Below, piece by piece: positions 53,014 through 61,436 of a stretch of 64,000 nt of DNA. Numbering within the stretch: the first letter of the stretch is position 1; each line of letters begins with the position of its first letter. Under the pieces are notes generated by a model. It worked only from the letters and a program-made list of their open reading frames with translations, made no database searches and was not told the origin of the DNA. The stretch spans positions 1-64,000 of the forward strand of contig JAJCZZ010000008.1 of the NCBI GenBank assembly GCA_029262115.1. The letters run 5' to 3'. The translations under genes and the position numbers were made by a program. Source of the stretch: Gemmatimonadota bacterium (GTDB taxonomy: Bacteria; Gemmatimonadota; Gemmatimonadetes; Longimicrobiales; Gaopeijiaceae).

Positions 53014-54743
53014 ATCGGTTCCCCCTGTCCGCGCTCGTCGCGGTCGCCGTACTCGTACTCTCCTCGTGTGTGACGGACGGGAGCGGCCCGGACGACCCTG
53101 CGGACATCGTGTTCATCGACGGCAAGGTGCTCACCGCGGACGATGCGATTCCGGAGGCGGAGGCCGTTGCGGTTCGTGGCCAGCGTATTCTCGCGGTCGG
53201 CTCCACCGAGGAGATCCTCCGCCACGCCGGTCCCGATACGCGGGTGGTGGAGCTCGGTGACCGCGTCGTCGCGCCGGGCTTCATCGAGGGCCACGGACAC
53301 TATATACGCCTCGGGGAGTCGAAGCTGATTCTCGATCTGAGCGCCACTGAGACGTGGCGGGAGATGGTGGACATTGTGGCCGACGCCGTACTACAGGCGG
53401 AACCCGGCTCGTGGATCGAAGGGCACGGCTGGCACCAGGAGCGCTGGCGCGATGTGCCCCAGCCCGCGGTGGATGGTGTGCCGCTCCACACGAGCCTGTC
53501 TGCGGTGTCACCGAACAATCCTGTGTTCCTTACCCACGCGAGTGGGCACGCGGCGTTCGCGAACGCGCGCGCGATGGAGTTGGCGGGAATCGGTCGTAGC
53601 ACCGCGGATCCGGAGGGTGGCACGATCGTTCGCGACGCGAGCGGCGCCGCGACGGGTCTGTTACGCGAGAATGCGGATGCGTTGGTGGGGAGTGTGCTGG
53701 CCGAGGCACGAGCGGGCCGGTCCGAAGCGGACCGGCAGACCCGCTTTCGCCTGGTGGTCCAGTTGGCCGGTCAGGAGGCGCTCTCGAAGGGCGTCACGAC
53801 GTTCCATGACGCCGGCTCGGACTTCGCAACGATCGAGGGGCTGAGGGAGATGGCGGCGGCAGGCTATCTTCCGGTGCGCCTGTACGTCATGGTGAGGTTC
53901 GAGACCAACGACGCCATGCGGGAGCGGCTTCCCGACTATCGGATGGTCGGCTTCGGCGACAATCATCTGACCGTTCGGTCGATCAAACGTCAGATCGACG
54001 GCGCGCTCGGGTCGCACGGGGCGTGGATGCTCGATCCGTATGCGGATATGAACACGACGGGGTTGGCCGTCGAGCCGCCGGCCGACATTGCCGAGACCGC
54101 TGCCATCGCGCTGCGGCACGACTTCCAGTTGAACACGCACGCGATCGGCGACCGAGCGAACCGTGAGGTCTTGAGCATCTACCGTCAGACGTTCGACCTG
54201 GCCAGCGAGCAGGATCCGGGCCGACTGCGCTGGCGGATCGAGCATGCGCAGCATGTCCACCCCGACGACGTGGAGCAGTTCGCGGACATGGGCATCATTG
54301 CTTCCATGCAGGGCGTCCACGCGACATCCGACGCGCCGTGGGTCTTCCGTCGCCTGGGGCCTCAGCGAGCGGAGAGCGGCGCCTACCTCTGGCGCACGTT
54401 TATGGACGCCGGGGTCCTGGTGACCAACGGAACGGACGTGCCGGTGGAGGACATCTCGCCGATGGCATCGTTCTACTCGTCCGTGGTTCGGAAGGACCGG
54501 GACGGGAACGACTTCTTCCCTGGTCAGCGGATGACCCGGGAAGAAGCCTTGAAGAGTTACACGATCAACAACGCGTATGCCGCGTTCGAAGAGAGCCTGA
54601 AGGGAAGCGTCACGCCGGGGAAGTTGGCCGATCTGGTCGTCCTCGATCGCGACATCATGACCGTCGGAGATGACGACCTTCTCCAGACCCGGGTCGACAT
54701 GACGCTCGTGGGCGGGGAAGTGCGCTTCGAGCGTCCGCGATGA
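53010..54743 (+). CDS. Exported amidohydrolase family 3 (YtcJ-like), lipoprotein
   Basis: 577 aa from the GTG at 53010, with AGGAG about 8 nt upstream. Signal peptide with lipobox LSSC. Amidohydrolase-3 layout: VFIDGKVLTADDAIPEAEAV, RVVAPGFIEGHGHYIRLGES (HGH metal pair near 96), GHGWHQERW, ASGHAAFANARAMELAG, NTHAIGDRANREVL and RIEHAQHVHPDD with later His ligands, then NGTDVPVEDISPMASFY. Family members hydrolyse N-substituted formamides or similar; most are unassigned. Coupled to DoxX before and RidA after. Confidence 0.9.
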   Translation: MNRFPLSALVAVAVLVLSSCVTDGSGPDDPADIVFIDGKVLTADDAIPEAEAVAVRGQRILAVGSTEEILRHAGPDTRVVELGDRVVAPGFIEGHGHYIRLGESKLILDLSATETWREMVDIVADAVLQAEPGSWIEGHGWHQERWRDVPQPAVDGVPLHTSLSAVSPNNPVFLTHASGHAAFANARAMELAGIGRSTADPEGGTIVRDASGAATGLLRENADALVGSVLAEARAGRSEADRQTRFRLVVQLAGQEALSKGVTTFHDAGSDFATIEGLREMAAAGYLPVRLYVMVRFETNDAMRERLPDYRMVGFGDNHLTVRSIKRQIDGALGSHGAWMLDPYADMNTTGLAVEPPADIAETAAIALRHDFQLNTHAIGDRANREVLSIYRQTFDLASEQDPGRLRWRIEHAQHVHPDDVEQFADMGIIASMQGVHATSDAPWVFRRLGPQRAESGAYLWRTFMDAGVLVTNGTDVPVEDISPMASFYSSVVRKDRDGNDFFPGQRMTREEALKSYTINNAYAAFEESLKGSVTPGKLADLVVLDRDIMTVGDDDLLQTRVDMTLVGGEVRFERPR

Positions 54744-55306
54744 ATACCCACACCACCGGAGAGATGATGTCCGCTGTCAGGACCCGAATGTTTCGCCGCG
54801 CCACGTTTTGCGTGCCCGCAGCCCTCGTCGCGCTGGGTACCGGGGGATGTTCGATCGAGACGCGGACGGACAGCGCGGTGCTGTCCGATCGTACCACGCC
54901 GGTGGTGTCGTCTCGAAAGCGGATCGTGCAGCCGGAAGGGGTTGCCGCGCTCCCCGTCTTTTCGACGGCCGTTCGCTCCGGCAACCTACTGTTTCTGTCT
55001 GGTCAGATCGGTACCCGCCCCGGTGTTGATCCCCCGCAGTTGATCGCGGGGGGCATCGAGCCTGAGACCCGGCGGACGATCCAGAACATCAATGCGGTGC
55101 TGGCCTCCGAGGGACTCACGCTCCAGGACCTGGTGAAATGCACGGTCTTCCTTGCGGATATCGCGGACTACGCGGCCGTGAACGAAGTCTACCTGCGCTA
55201 CTTCCCGAGCGACCCTCCCGCTCGTTCGGCCATGGCCGGGAGTGGGCTGGCGCTTGGCGCACTGGTCGAGATCGAGTGCATCGCCGCGTATCCGGAGGGG
55301 CGATAG
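54740..55306 (+). CDS. Exported RidA-family lipoprotein
   Basis: 188 aa, starting in an ATGA overlap with the amidohydrolase. The N-terminal signal ends in a lipobox-like GTGGC. The body is canonical RidA: LFLSGQIGTRPG, TIQNINAVLASEGLTLQDLV, CTVFLADIADYAAVNEVYL and PPARSAMAGSGLALGALVEI, keeping the Arg of the catalytic pocket (ARS). Cytosolic RidA deaminates 2-aminoacrylate-type imines. An envelope-anchored copy next to an exported amidohydrolase implies that reactive imines arise outside the cytoplasm. Confidence 0.88.
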   Translation: MNTHTTGEMMSAVRTRMFRRATFCVPAALVALGTGGCSIETRTDSAVLSDRTTPVVSSRKRIVQPEGVAALPVFSTAVRSGNLLFLSGQIGTRPGVDPPQLIAGGIEPETRRTIQNINAVLASEGLTLQDLVKCTVFLADIADYAAVNEVYLRYFPSDPPARSAMAGSGLALGALVEIECIAAYPEGR

Positions 55307-55320
55307 GGTACTCTGCGAAG

Positions 55321-55354
55321 AGCGGGCCGCCCCCCTCACGAGGGGTGGCCCGCT
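55321..55354. terminator. Bidirectional terminator between convergent genes
   Basis: AGCGGGCCGCCCC (55321-55333) pairs with GGGGTGGCCCGCT (55342-55354) through 13 bp including one G-T wobble, with an 8-nt loop. It lies in the gap between the stops of the RidA gene (plus) and the lipoprotein gene (minus). Confidence 0.7.
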
Positions 55355-55428
55355 ACGTTCGCGACATCCTTCCTGTGTTCGCTGGCTGATGTCCGTGTTC
55401 GGGCCTACCGCACCGTCGGCGTCGGTCC

Positions 55429-56010
55429 CTACTTCACCTGGATGTTACCGGCGCTGACCGGCCACGTGCGGGCATTCCCGTCCGGCCAGATGGCAGCGTC
55501 GCAGTACTCCTGAGACGTGATGATGCCGCCGCCGCCCTCGAATCCGACAAAGGTTGTGCGGTCCTCGGTGCCCTGACCCTCTCCATCGTCAAGGACTCTG
55601 AACCAGATGTCCTTGCCCACTTGGAAGATGTCTCCGCTCGCGTAGGGCTCACGGACGGACTTGTTCTTGGTGATGACGCCGCCGATCCAGGCCCGACCGT
55701 TCGCCTCATCGACGGCCACGCAGGTGACCGATCCATGGAACTCGACGTGCTCCCCGAACAGCTCCAGTGTGTAGCGGAGTTGGCCGGTGACGTTGCCGTT
55801 GGGCAGGTCGTTGGCGGCGAATGAGAAGCCTCCCGGCATGGCGTCCCCACCGAGCGTGACGGTGTACTGACCACCACCGGAGGTTTGGGATAGGCCGGCC
55901 GCTTGAGAGAGCGTGACCTGCGGCTCGAGGGGAGTCTCGACAACGGTCGAGTCACAACCGGACGCGACGATGGCCATCAGGGTGAGGCATGCGGACGTTC
56001 GAGCATTCAT
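55429..56010 (-). CDS. Hypothetical lipoprotein
   Basis: 193 aa from the ATG at 56010, with GAGGA about 7 nt upstream. Lipobox VASGC (residues 15-19). A beta-rich chain with GGGQYTVTLGGDAMPGGFSF, HGSVTCVAVDEANGRAWIGG and DIWFRVLDDGEGQG. Two further Cys (VTCVA and EYCDA). No family recognised. Divergent from the AraC regulator with two hairpins between them. Confidence 0.6.
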   Translation of the reverse strand: MNARTSACLTLMAIVASGCDSTVVETPLEPQVTLSQAAGLSQTSGGGQYTVTLGGDAMPGGFSFAANDLPNGNVTGQLRYTLELFGEHVEFHGSVTCVAVDEANGRAWIGGVITKNKSVREPYASGDIFQVGKDIWFRVLDDGEGQGTEDRTTFVGFEGGGGIITSQEYCDAAIWPDGNARTWPVSAGNIQVK

Positions 56011-56137
56011 GGGTGGGTCCTCTTCACATGGGGTAGAATGATGGATGGGCCGACAAAGTGAGTGCCGTTCCCACCATGGTCTTGGACGTCGCTTCGTCGT
56101 TTGTACGAGACGTGCGACGGCGACATCGCGGGGCGGG

Positions 56138-56202
56138 TTGATCCCGGCACCTATCGGGGGGTGCAATCCCCCGCCACACGATCCGTAGGGTTGTCCCCTA
56201 CG
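56138..56202 (+). promoter_or_regulatory. Promoter with two dyads upstream of the AraC gene
   Basis: TTGATC (56138-56143) and TGCAAT (56162-56167) have the -35/-10 arrangement with an 18-bp spacer. The -10 lies inside the inverted repeat CGGGGG (56155-56160), GTGCAAT, CCCCCG (56168-56173). A second dyad, CGTAGGG (56184-56190), TTGTC, CCCTACG (56196-56202), falls in the 5' leader 17 bases before the ATG. Either could be an operator for the regulator or its divergent neighbour. Confidence 0.4.
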
Positions 56203-56218
56203 TCGGAGACGAGCCGTC

Positions 56219-57043
56219 ATGGCGCAGAAGGCAGAACCCATCTCCCTCGGTAGCCCTCGCTTCACCACCGTAGCGCTTCCGGGGATCGAGATCACTGACG
56301 TTTGGTTCCCGCCCAATTCGCTCATCCCCCATCACATCCATGCCCGACCCGTGTTCGCGGTGGCCCTGGGGGGCGCGATCGATTCACGTATCGTAGGTCG
56401 TCGGCTCGAGTGCGAACGGGACTCGGTGTGGACGGAGCCCGCGGGAGAGGGGCACGAGAATCGGGTCGGTCCGGACGGTGCGCGTATCATGGTGGTTTTG
56501 CCCGATCAGAGCGCCGATCCCCAGGCGAGGTCGTGTGGACCACTGCTCGACGAGGTTCACCAGTTCAAGCATGGCGGCGTGCGGGACCTCGCGGAGCGGA
56601 TGGCCATCGAGTTGCGTGAACCCGACGACGCGGGTCAGCTCGCCCTGCATGGGTTGGCCCTGGAGGGGCTGGCGTTAGGCCTTCGGACCGCCCCGATCGG
56701 GGGGAGGCTCGAAGGGGTCACGCCTTGGCTGCGCACGGCGCGGGACCTCATCAACGACCGCTTCCGCGAGCGGATGAGCATTCACGACATCGCGGAGACG
56801 GTGGGCGTCGACGCCTCGACTCTGGCCCGCTCGTTCCGGACCCACTTCGGCGTACCGCTCGGCACCTATCAACGAAGCCTGCGGCTGCAGTGGGTTGCCC
56901 GACAACTCGTGGAGACGGACATCGATCTCAGCAAGGTGGCGCTTCGAGCCGGGTTCTACGACCAGGCGCACATGACCCGGCACTTCCGGAGGCGGTGGGG
57001 ATTGCCACCAGGGGCGTACCGGAAGGCGCACAAAGTGCAGTAG
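56219..57043 (+). CDS. AraC-family transcriptional regulator
   Basis: 274 aa. N-terminal cupin-like sensor domain (TDVWFPPNSLIPHHIHARPV near 26, a beta-barrel to about 105). The C-terminal AraC DNA-binding domain, about 170-270, has MSIHDIAETVGVDASTLARS for the first helix-turn-helix and DLSKVALRAGFYDQAHMTRH followed by FRRRWGLPPGAYR for the second. The His pair in HHIHARP suggests a metal- or acid-binding cupin. Effector unknown; the divergent lipoprotein is a possible target. Confidence 0.9.
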   Translation: MAQKAEPISLGSPRFTTVALPGIEITDVWFPPNSLIPHHIHARPVFAVALGGAIDSRIVGRRLECERDSVWTEPAGEGHENRVGPDGARIMVVLPDQSADPQARSCGPLLDEVHQFKHGGVRDLAERMAIELREPDDAGQLALHGLALEGLALGLRTAPIGGRLEGVTPWLRTARDLINDRFRERMSIHDIAETVGVDASTLARSFRTHFGVPLGTYQRSLRLQWVARQLVETDIDLSKVALRAGFYDQAHMTRHFRRRWGLPPGAYRKAHKVQ

Positions 57044-57066
57044 GGCGGCCAGGCTGTCGCCGGATC

Positions 57067-59724
57067 TCAGGTCGACCGGAACGACTCGCCCGGGTCGATC
57101 GTCGCCGCTTGGCGGGCCGGCCACCAACTGGCTACCCCAGCGACGATCAGAGCGCCGGCGGACACTATGAAGAACAGATCGAGCGCGAAGCTCTCCGCTC
57201 CGAACAGCACTGCGGCCATGGCTCGTTGGGTCAGGAATGCTCCGACGAGCGCCAACGGAATCGCGGTGGCCACCATCGCCAGACTCTCACGGACCACCTG
57301 CCTTATGACCTGGGCCGGGGCGGCTCCGAGGGCCATTCGGACTCCGATTTCCCCGGAACGCCGAGAGACTCCGAACGCGAGGGTCGCGTAGATTCCCCCG
57401 GCGGCCAGCAGAGTTGCCACGCTCGCGAAGATGGTGAAGAGCGTGAGGGCGAACGTGCGGCGAGCGAGCGTCCGTGCCCTCCGGCTCGTCATCGTCGCGA
57501 TGTCGTGAGTCGGTATCGTTGAATCGAGTCGGCCGAGCACGGCGCGGGCCGGTTCGATCAGCGCATCTGGATCACCAGCCGTGCGCGCGATGAGAGCCGC
57601 TTCCCGGAGCGGGGACTGTAGATGCGCTTGGTAGAGCTGCGGCTCCATGTCCGCGTCCGCGTCGAGGTACTGTACGTCGGGCACGACCCCGATCACGGTC
57701 AACCAGTCGTCCTCGGACGGCTCGCGCCGAAATGTCACGCGCTGGCCCGCGCCGGGCCCGGTCGGAAAGAGACGGCGTGCGAGGCTTTCGGAGACGACGA
57801 GGAGGCCCGGACCATCCGGGTCCTCCGTCCCGTCGAACACCCGTCCCTCGATCGGGGCGAGCTGGAGCGCGGAGAAGAGCCCGGGTGTAGCGGTGAGCTG
57901 GAGAGAGCCGAATCCCTCGGTGTCGCCAGCGCGTACCTGCTGCTCGGACCGGAGCGTAGCAACGGAACCTCGCCCGCTGAACGGCAAGTCGCCTCCCGCC
58001 CCCACCACGCGTACACCGGGGAGCCCCTCCAACTCGATGACGTATCGATCGAGAAAGGCGTTGACCTCGGGACCGCTCGGATATCGTGCCGATGGGATCG
58101 AAATGCGGAACGTGAGCAAGCCGGTGGGATCGAAGCCGGCATCGCGCTCACGGAGAGTCTCGACCGTCCGGACGAGGAGCGCGGCCCCGAGCGTGAGCGT
58201 CAGGGCCAGGGCGACCTCCGTCACCACGAGTCCCCGGATGAGAGGCTGCGATCCCGCCCCAGCGCCCACTCCGCGCGCCGTGCGTTGGGCCGCGCCTCCC
58301 AGCCGTGAGGCGTGGAGGGCCGGCATGACGCCGAAGACGATCCCGGCGGCGAGGGTGACCGCCGCGGTAAAGGCCGTCACGATGGGATCAAGCGCGACCT
58401 CGTCCAGTCTGGGGATCTCCGGGGGTGCCATTGCCACGAGAGCGCGGACCCCGGCGCTTCCGATGACGAGTCCAGCCAGGCCTCCGAGGCCGGCTAGGAC
58501 GAGCGACTCCAGGATCAGCTGTCGCGTCAGCCGGGAGCGCCCGGCGCCGAGGGCCACACGCACCCTCAGTTCCCGAAGGCGGGTGACCCCCCGAACGAGG
58601 CTGAGGTTGGCGACGTTCACCGAGGCGATGCCCAGAAGAACGACGACCGCCCCGAAGATCAGCCAGAGAAGTCGATCGACTTCGCCGATGACCATGTCCT
58701 GCAGCGGCTCGATGGTCGTGGTCCAGCCCGAGCTCCGCCGATCGCCCGGTCGGTCCGCCACCACCTGCACGGCGCGCCCCACCTCCTCGGCCGCTCGGTC
58801 CTCCGTTACGTTGGGCCGCGTCTTCACGAAGACGTCCAGCCACCGCCCGATCCAACCCGACGTACCGAGCGTGAACGGGACGAACAGCGCGGCGCTGGAG
58901 CCTGACACGTGCCGGTACCGCCTGGGCAGAACTCCGATCACCTCGAACGGGTCTCCTCCGACCTTGATGGTCGATCCCACCACGGTGGGGTCGGCGGTCA
59001 GGCGATTCGTCCAGAACTCGTGCGAGACGACGGTGACGAGCGCGTCGCCGCTCGCGATCTCGGACGCGGACATCAGCCGACCCAGCGCGGGTTGGACCCC
59101 GAACACGTCAAAGAACCCGGCCGTGATCATGCGCGCCCCGATCTGCGTGGGCTCGCCGCTCGGCGTCACGACGGTCACCGTGAAGGGGAACTCCGCTCCG
59201 ACGGCCGAGAACGTGCCGGTCCGACCGGCCAGAACCTCCAGTTCGGCCACTCGGAACGAGAAGTCGCGCACGTCCCCTTCGTCCCGGTGTGTCCACGCAC
59301 GGAAGATCCGATCGGCCTCCGGGTAGGGAAGCTCGGACAGGACCACGCTGTGCAGGACCGAGAAAAGCGCGGAGTTGGCGCCGATCGCCACGGCGAGGGT
59401 GACCACCACGACGAGGGAGTGCATCGGGTGGCGTGGGATCTGCCTGACCGCGTTGGCCAGATCCGATCCCCACCCGGAGTCACGGCCCCGGGTGCCCGTC
59501 CATCCGTCCCGGCCGCGCGCTCGTTCCCTTCGTCGTGCCGCCAGATGTGGCAACGCGCGTATCACTTGAAGCCACAGCCAAATGGTCGCCCTCGTGCGGC
59601 CCCGGGCGGCGCGTTGAAAGTCCTCGTATTCGTGTTCGAGATCCGCCAGGACGGCGTCGGCCGACTCTCGGGAGCCGGACACGCTCCTGAGAAGGGCTCG
59701 TAGGAAATGCCGCGGGCTAGGCAT
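57067..59724 (-). CDS. Orphan MacB/FtsX-type permease (ADOP family)
   Basis: 885 aa. An N-terminal cytoplasmic helical segment (RESADAVLADLEHEYEDFQR) precedes two MacB-like units. Each has a transmembrane helix, a periplasmic MacB_PCD domain (FAVGAEFPFTVTV-like strands; TVVSHEFWTNRL, GDPFEVIGVLPRRYRH) and an FtsX domain (VLLGIASVNVANLSLVRG; GEIGVRMALGAAPAQVIRQV). This is the duplicated permease without its own ATPase called ADOP, frequent in Acidobacteriota and Gemmatimonadota and usually next to PadR. Role uncertain: mechanotransmission or export with a shared ATPase. It overlaps the PadR gene by 8 bases. Confidence 0.9.
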   Translation of the reverse strand: MPSPRHFLRALLRSVSGSRESADAVLADLEHEYEDFQRAARGRTRATIWLWLQVIRALPHLAARRRERARGRDGWTGTRGRDSGWGSDLANAVRQIPRHPMHSLVVVVTLAVAIGANSALFSVLHSVVLSELPYPEADRIFRAWTHRDEGDVRDFSFRVAELEVLAGRTGTFSAVGAEFPFTVTVVTPSGEPTQIGARMITAGFFDVFGVQPALGRLMSASEIASGDALVTVVSHEFWTNRLTADPTVVGSTIKVGGDPFEVIGVLPRRYRHVSGSSAALFVPFTLGTSGWIGRWLDVFVKTRPNVTEDRAAEEVGRAVQVVADRPGDRRSSGWTTTIEPLQDMVIGEVDRLLWLIFGAVVVLLGIASVNVANLSLVRGVTRLRELRVRVALGAGRSRLTRQLILESLVLAGLGGLAGLVIGSAGVRALVAMAPPEIPRLDEVALDPIVTAFTAAVTLAAGIVFGVMPALHASRLGGAAQRTARGVGAGAGSQPLIRGLVVTEVALALTLTLGAALLVRTVETLRERDAGFDPTGLLTFRISIPSARYPSGPEVNAFLDRYVIELEGLPGVRVVGAGGDLPFSGRGSVATLRSEQQVRAGDTEGFGSLQLTATPGLFSALQLAPIEGRVFDGTEDPDGPGLLVVSESLARRLFPTGPGAGQRVTFRREPSEDDWLTVIGVVPDVQYLDADADMEPQLYQAHLQSPLREAALIARTAGDPDALIEPARAVLGRLDSTIPTHDIATMTSRRARTLARRTFALTLFTIFASVATLLAAGGIYATLAFGVSRRSGEIGVRMALGAAPAQVIRQVVRESLAMVATAIPLALVGAFLTQRAMAAVLFGAESFALDLFFIVSAGALIVAGVASWWPARQAATIDPGESFRST

Positions 59725-60064
59725 CGGACACCCCAGACCGGAGACCCCGAATGTCGACGGTCTTCCACATCCTGTCCCTGACGGTCCAGGTATGCCCGAG
59801 GGCCCGGGTTCCGGCTTCGGTCACGCGGAAGTAGCGGCGGGGCCTGCCTGGAGTGGAGCGAGGGCGCGTCCCCGATCCCGATTCGACCATACCCTTCTCC
59901 ACGAGCCGCTCCAGCGTCGCGTGTACGGCCCCGATCGACACATCGGTGCCGGTCACCTCCGCAAGCTCACGACGTACGCTGGTCCCGTATCCGTCCCCGG
60001 CCTGCCTCGTGACCGACAGGAGAACGAGTTCTTCGAACGCTCCGAGAATTCCACTTCCACCCAT
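59717..60064 (-). CDS. PadR-family transcriptional regulator
   Basis: 115 aa. The winged-helix PadR domain is clear: ILGAFEELVLLSVTRQAGDG, GTSVRRELAEVTG, SIGAVHATLERLVEKGMVES and RPRRYFRVTEAGTRALG. It is the usual partner of ADOP permeases and overlaps that gene by 8 bases. A promoter with an overlapping dyad lies just upstream (60104-60134). Confidence 0.95.
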   Translation of the reverse strand: MGGSGILGAFEELVLLSVTRQAGDGYGTSVRRELAEVTGTDVSIGAVHATLERLVEKGMVESGSGTRPRSTPGRPRRYFRVTEAGTRALGHTWTVRDRMWKTVDIRGLRSGVSDA

Positions 60065-60103
60065 TCGCCATCCCCCCGAAGTCTCTGCCGCTGAATCTAT
60101 TAA

Positions 60104-60134
60104 ATCTATATTGTAGATATACGACTCCCGTCAA
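60104..60134 (-). promoter_or_regulatory. PadR promoter with overlapping dyad operator
   Basis: On the minus strand TTGACG (60129-60134) and TATAGA (60105-60110) are separated by 18 bp, a good sigma-70-like promoter about 40 bases before the PadR ATG. The dyad ATCTA (60104-60108), TATTG, TAGAT (60114-60118) covers the -10 and spacer. PadR proteins typically repress themselves through such sites. The stretch is strikingly AT-rich for this window. Confidence 0.6.
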
Positions 60135-60220
60135 GGATCCTGTACCTCGACGCCGTGGCCGAGTAGGATTATCGGAGTCCATCGGGCTGCTTCCGGGTAC
60201 TTTCGAGGAGCCGCTTCGGT

Positions 60221-61339
60221 GTGCCGTTGGATCGCGGGGTGGTGTTGGGAAGACTCTGGCAGGATGCTGCTTTGTTCACTCGCTGTCTCTTTTGCCACAA
60301 ACCGTTCCCTGAGAACGGTCAACTGGCCTACATGAGCCGTGGCCATCGGATCGCCTTCGATCCGGTCGAGGGACGGCTGTGGACGGTTTGCGACGGGTGC
60401 CATCGGTGGAACCTATGCCCGATGGAGTCCCGCGAGGCCGCGTTGTACGAACTGGAGCGGGTGGTCCGGGATCACGCCAAGCCCATGGCGCACACCGCCA
60501 ACATCCAGCTCTTCCAGGCGGGTACGCTCACGCTCATCCGTGTAGGCCGAGCCAGCCTCGTGGAGCAGGCCTGGTGGCGCTACGGCCGGGAGTTGAGGAA
60601 GCGTAAGGACTCCTTCGAGAGCCGTCGCTCGCGGGCGACGGCGTACACGTTTGGAGCGCTCGCCTTCCTGGGCGACATCGTCGGGTTCAACGACGGTGAC
60701 GTGTCCATCGATTGGGAGGACACGCCCGTGGCGGACGTCCTCCGCTGGCGGCGGTTCGGCTATGCGGCCTGGCGCGGTCGAGAGACGTGTCCCTACTGCA
60801 ACAGCACCCTGGTCGCGCTCCGCTACGACATGTCCTGGTGGGTCTACCCATTGCGTGGTGCCGACGGACGACTGGGAGTCGGGATTCCGTGCCAGCGGTG
60901 CGATCCCTGGACGCCGGACAAGGTGTACGAGCTTCAAGGCGATGTCGCGGAGAATACCCTCCGCCGTGTTCTCGCCTACCAGAACATCACGGGTGCCAGC
61001 GAGCGGAAGATCACCGACGCGGCCCAGGCGATCGAGCACGCCGGGTCGGCGGGCGAATTCACGCTGACCGCGACGACGTCCCGAAGCTCCCTGTGGAAGA
61101 TGGGTGCGACGAGCACGATCGCCCTGGAGATCGCGCTCAACGAGAGCGTCGAGCGCCGGATGCTCGACCTCGAGGTACGCGCCCTGGAATTCCTCTGGAA
61201 GAAAGAGGAGGAGCTGGCGCGCATCATCGATGCGGAGTTGACCCCCCGCCGCATACTCGAGGCCCACCTCCGACACCTGCCCATCAAGCTTCGGCCCCGG
61301 ATCGCGGCCCTGTTACCCGGTGTGGAAGGGGTGCGGTAG
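60221..61339 (+). CDS. Unrecognised protein with multiple CxxC zinc motifs
   Basis: 372 aa from a GTG at 60221; a later TTG near 60272 (before FTRCLFCHKPF) is possible. Four CxxC pairs form two likely zinc ribbons: CLFCHKPFPENGQ near 22 with CDGCHRWNLC near 57, and CPYCNSTL near 191 with CQRCDPW near 229. Between them is a mixed helical region (EQAWWRYGRELRKRKDSFES) with a hydrophobic patch GALAFLGDIVGF. The C-terminus is helical and charged (LEFLWKKEEELARIIDAEL, LRHLPIKLRPRI). No signal peptide. I do not recognise the family. Confidence 0.65.
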   Translation: MPLDRGVVLGRLWQDAALFTRCLFCHKPFPENGQLAYMSRGHRIAFDPVEGRLWTVCDGCHRWNLCPMESREAALYELERVVRDHAKPMAHTANIQLFQAGTLTLIRVGRASLVEQAWWRYGRELRKRKDSFESRRSRATAYTFGALAFLGDIVGFNDGDVSIDWEDTPVADVLRWRRFGYAAWRGRETCPYCNSTLVALRYDMSWWVYPLRGADGRLGVGIPCQRCDPWTPDKVYELQGDVAENTLRRVLAYQNITGASERKITDAAQAIEHAGSAGEFTLTATTSRSSLWKMGATSTIALEIALNESVERRMLDLEVRALEFLWKKEEELARIIDAELTPRRILEAHLRHLPIKLRPRIAALLPGVEGVR

Positions 61340-61380
61340 GGGGACCGTTCCCAGCCTCCGGGACGATTGCGGGCCAAGAA

Positions 61381-61398
61381 CTACTATGGTACTAGTAG
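61381..61398 (+). promoter_or_regulatory. AT-rich dyad upstream of the DinB-like gene
   Basis: CTACTA (61381-61386), TGGTAC, TAGTAG (61393-61398) is a perfect 6-bp inverted repeat 38 bases before the DinB-like ATG and 41 bases after the preceding stop, standing out from GC-rich surroundings. It could be an operator. Confidence 0.35.
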
Positions 61399-61436
61399 TC
61401 GGTGTCTTCGATTTCCGCGGATGGGGAGGGGGGACG

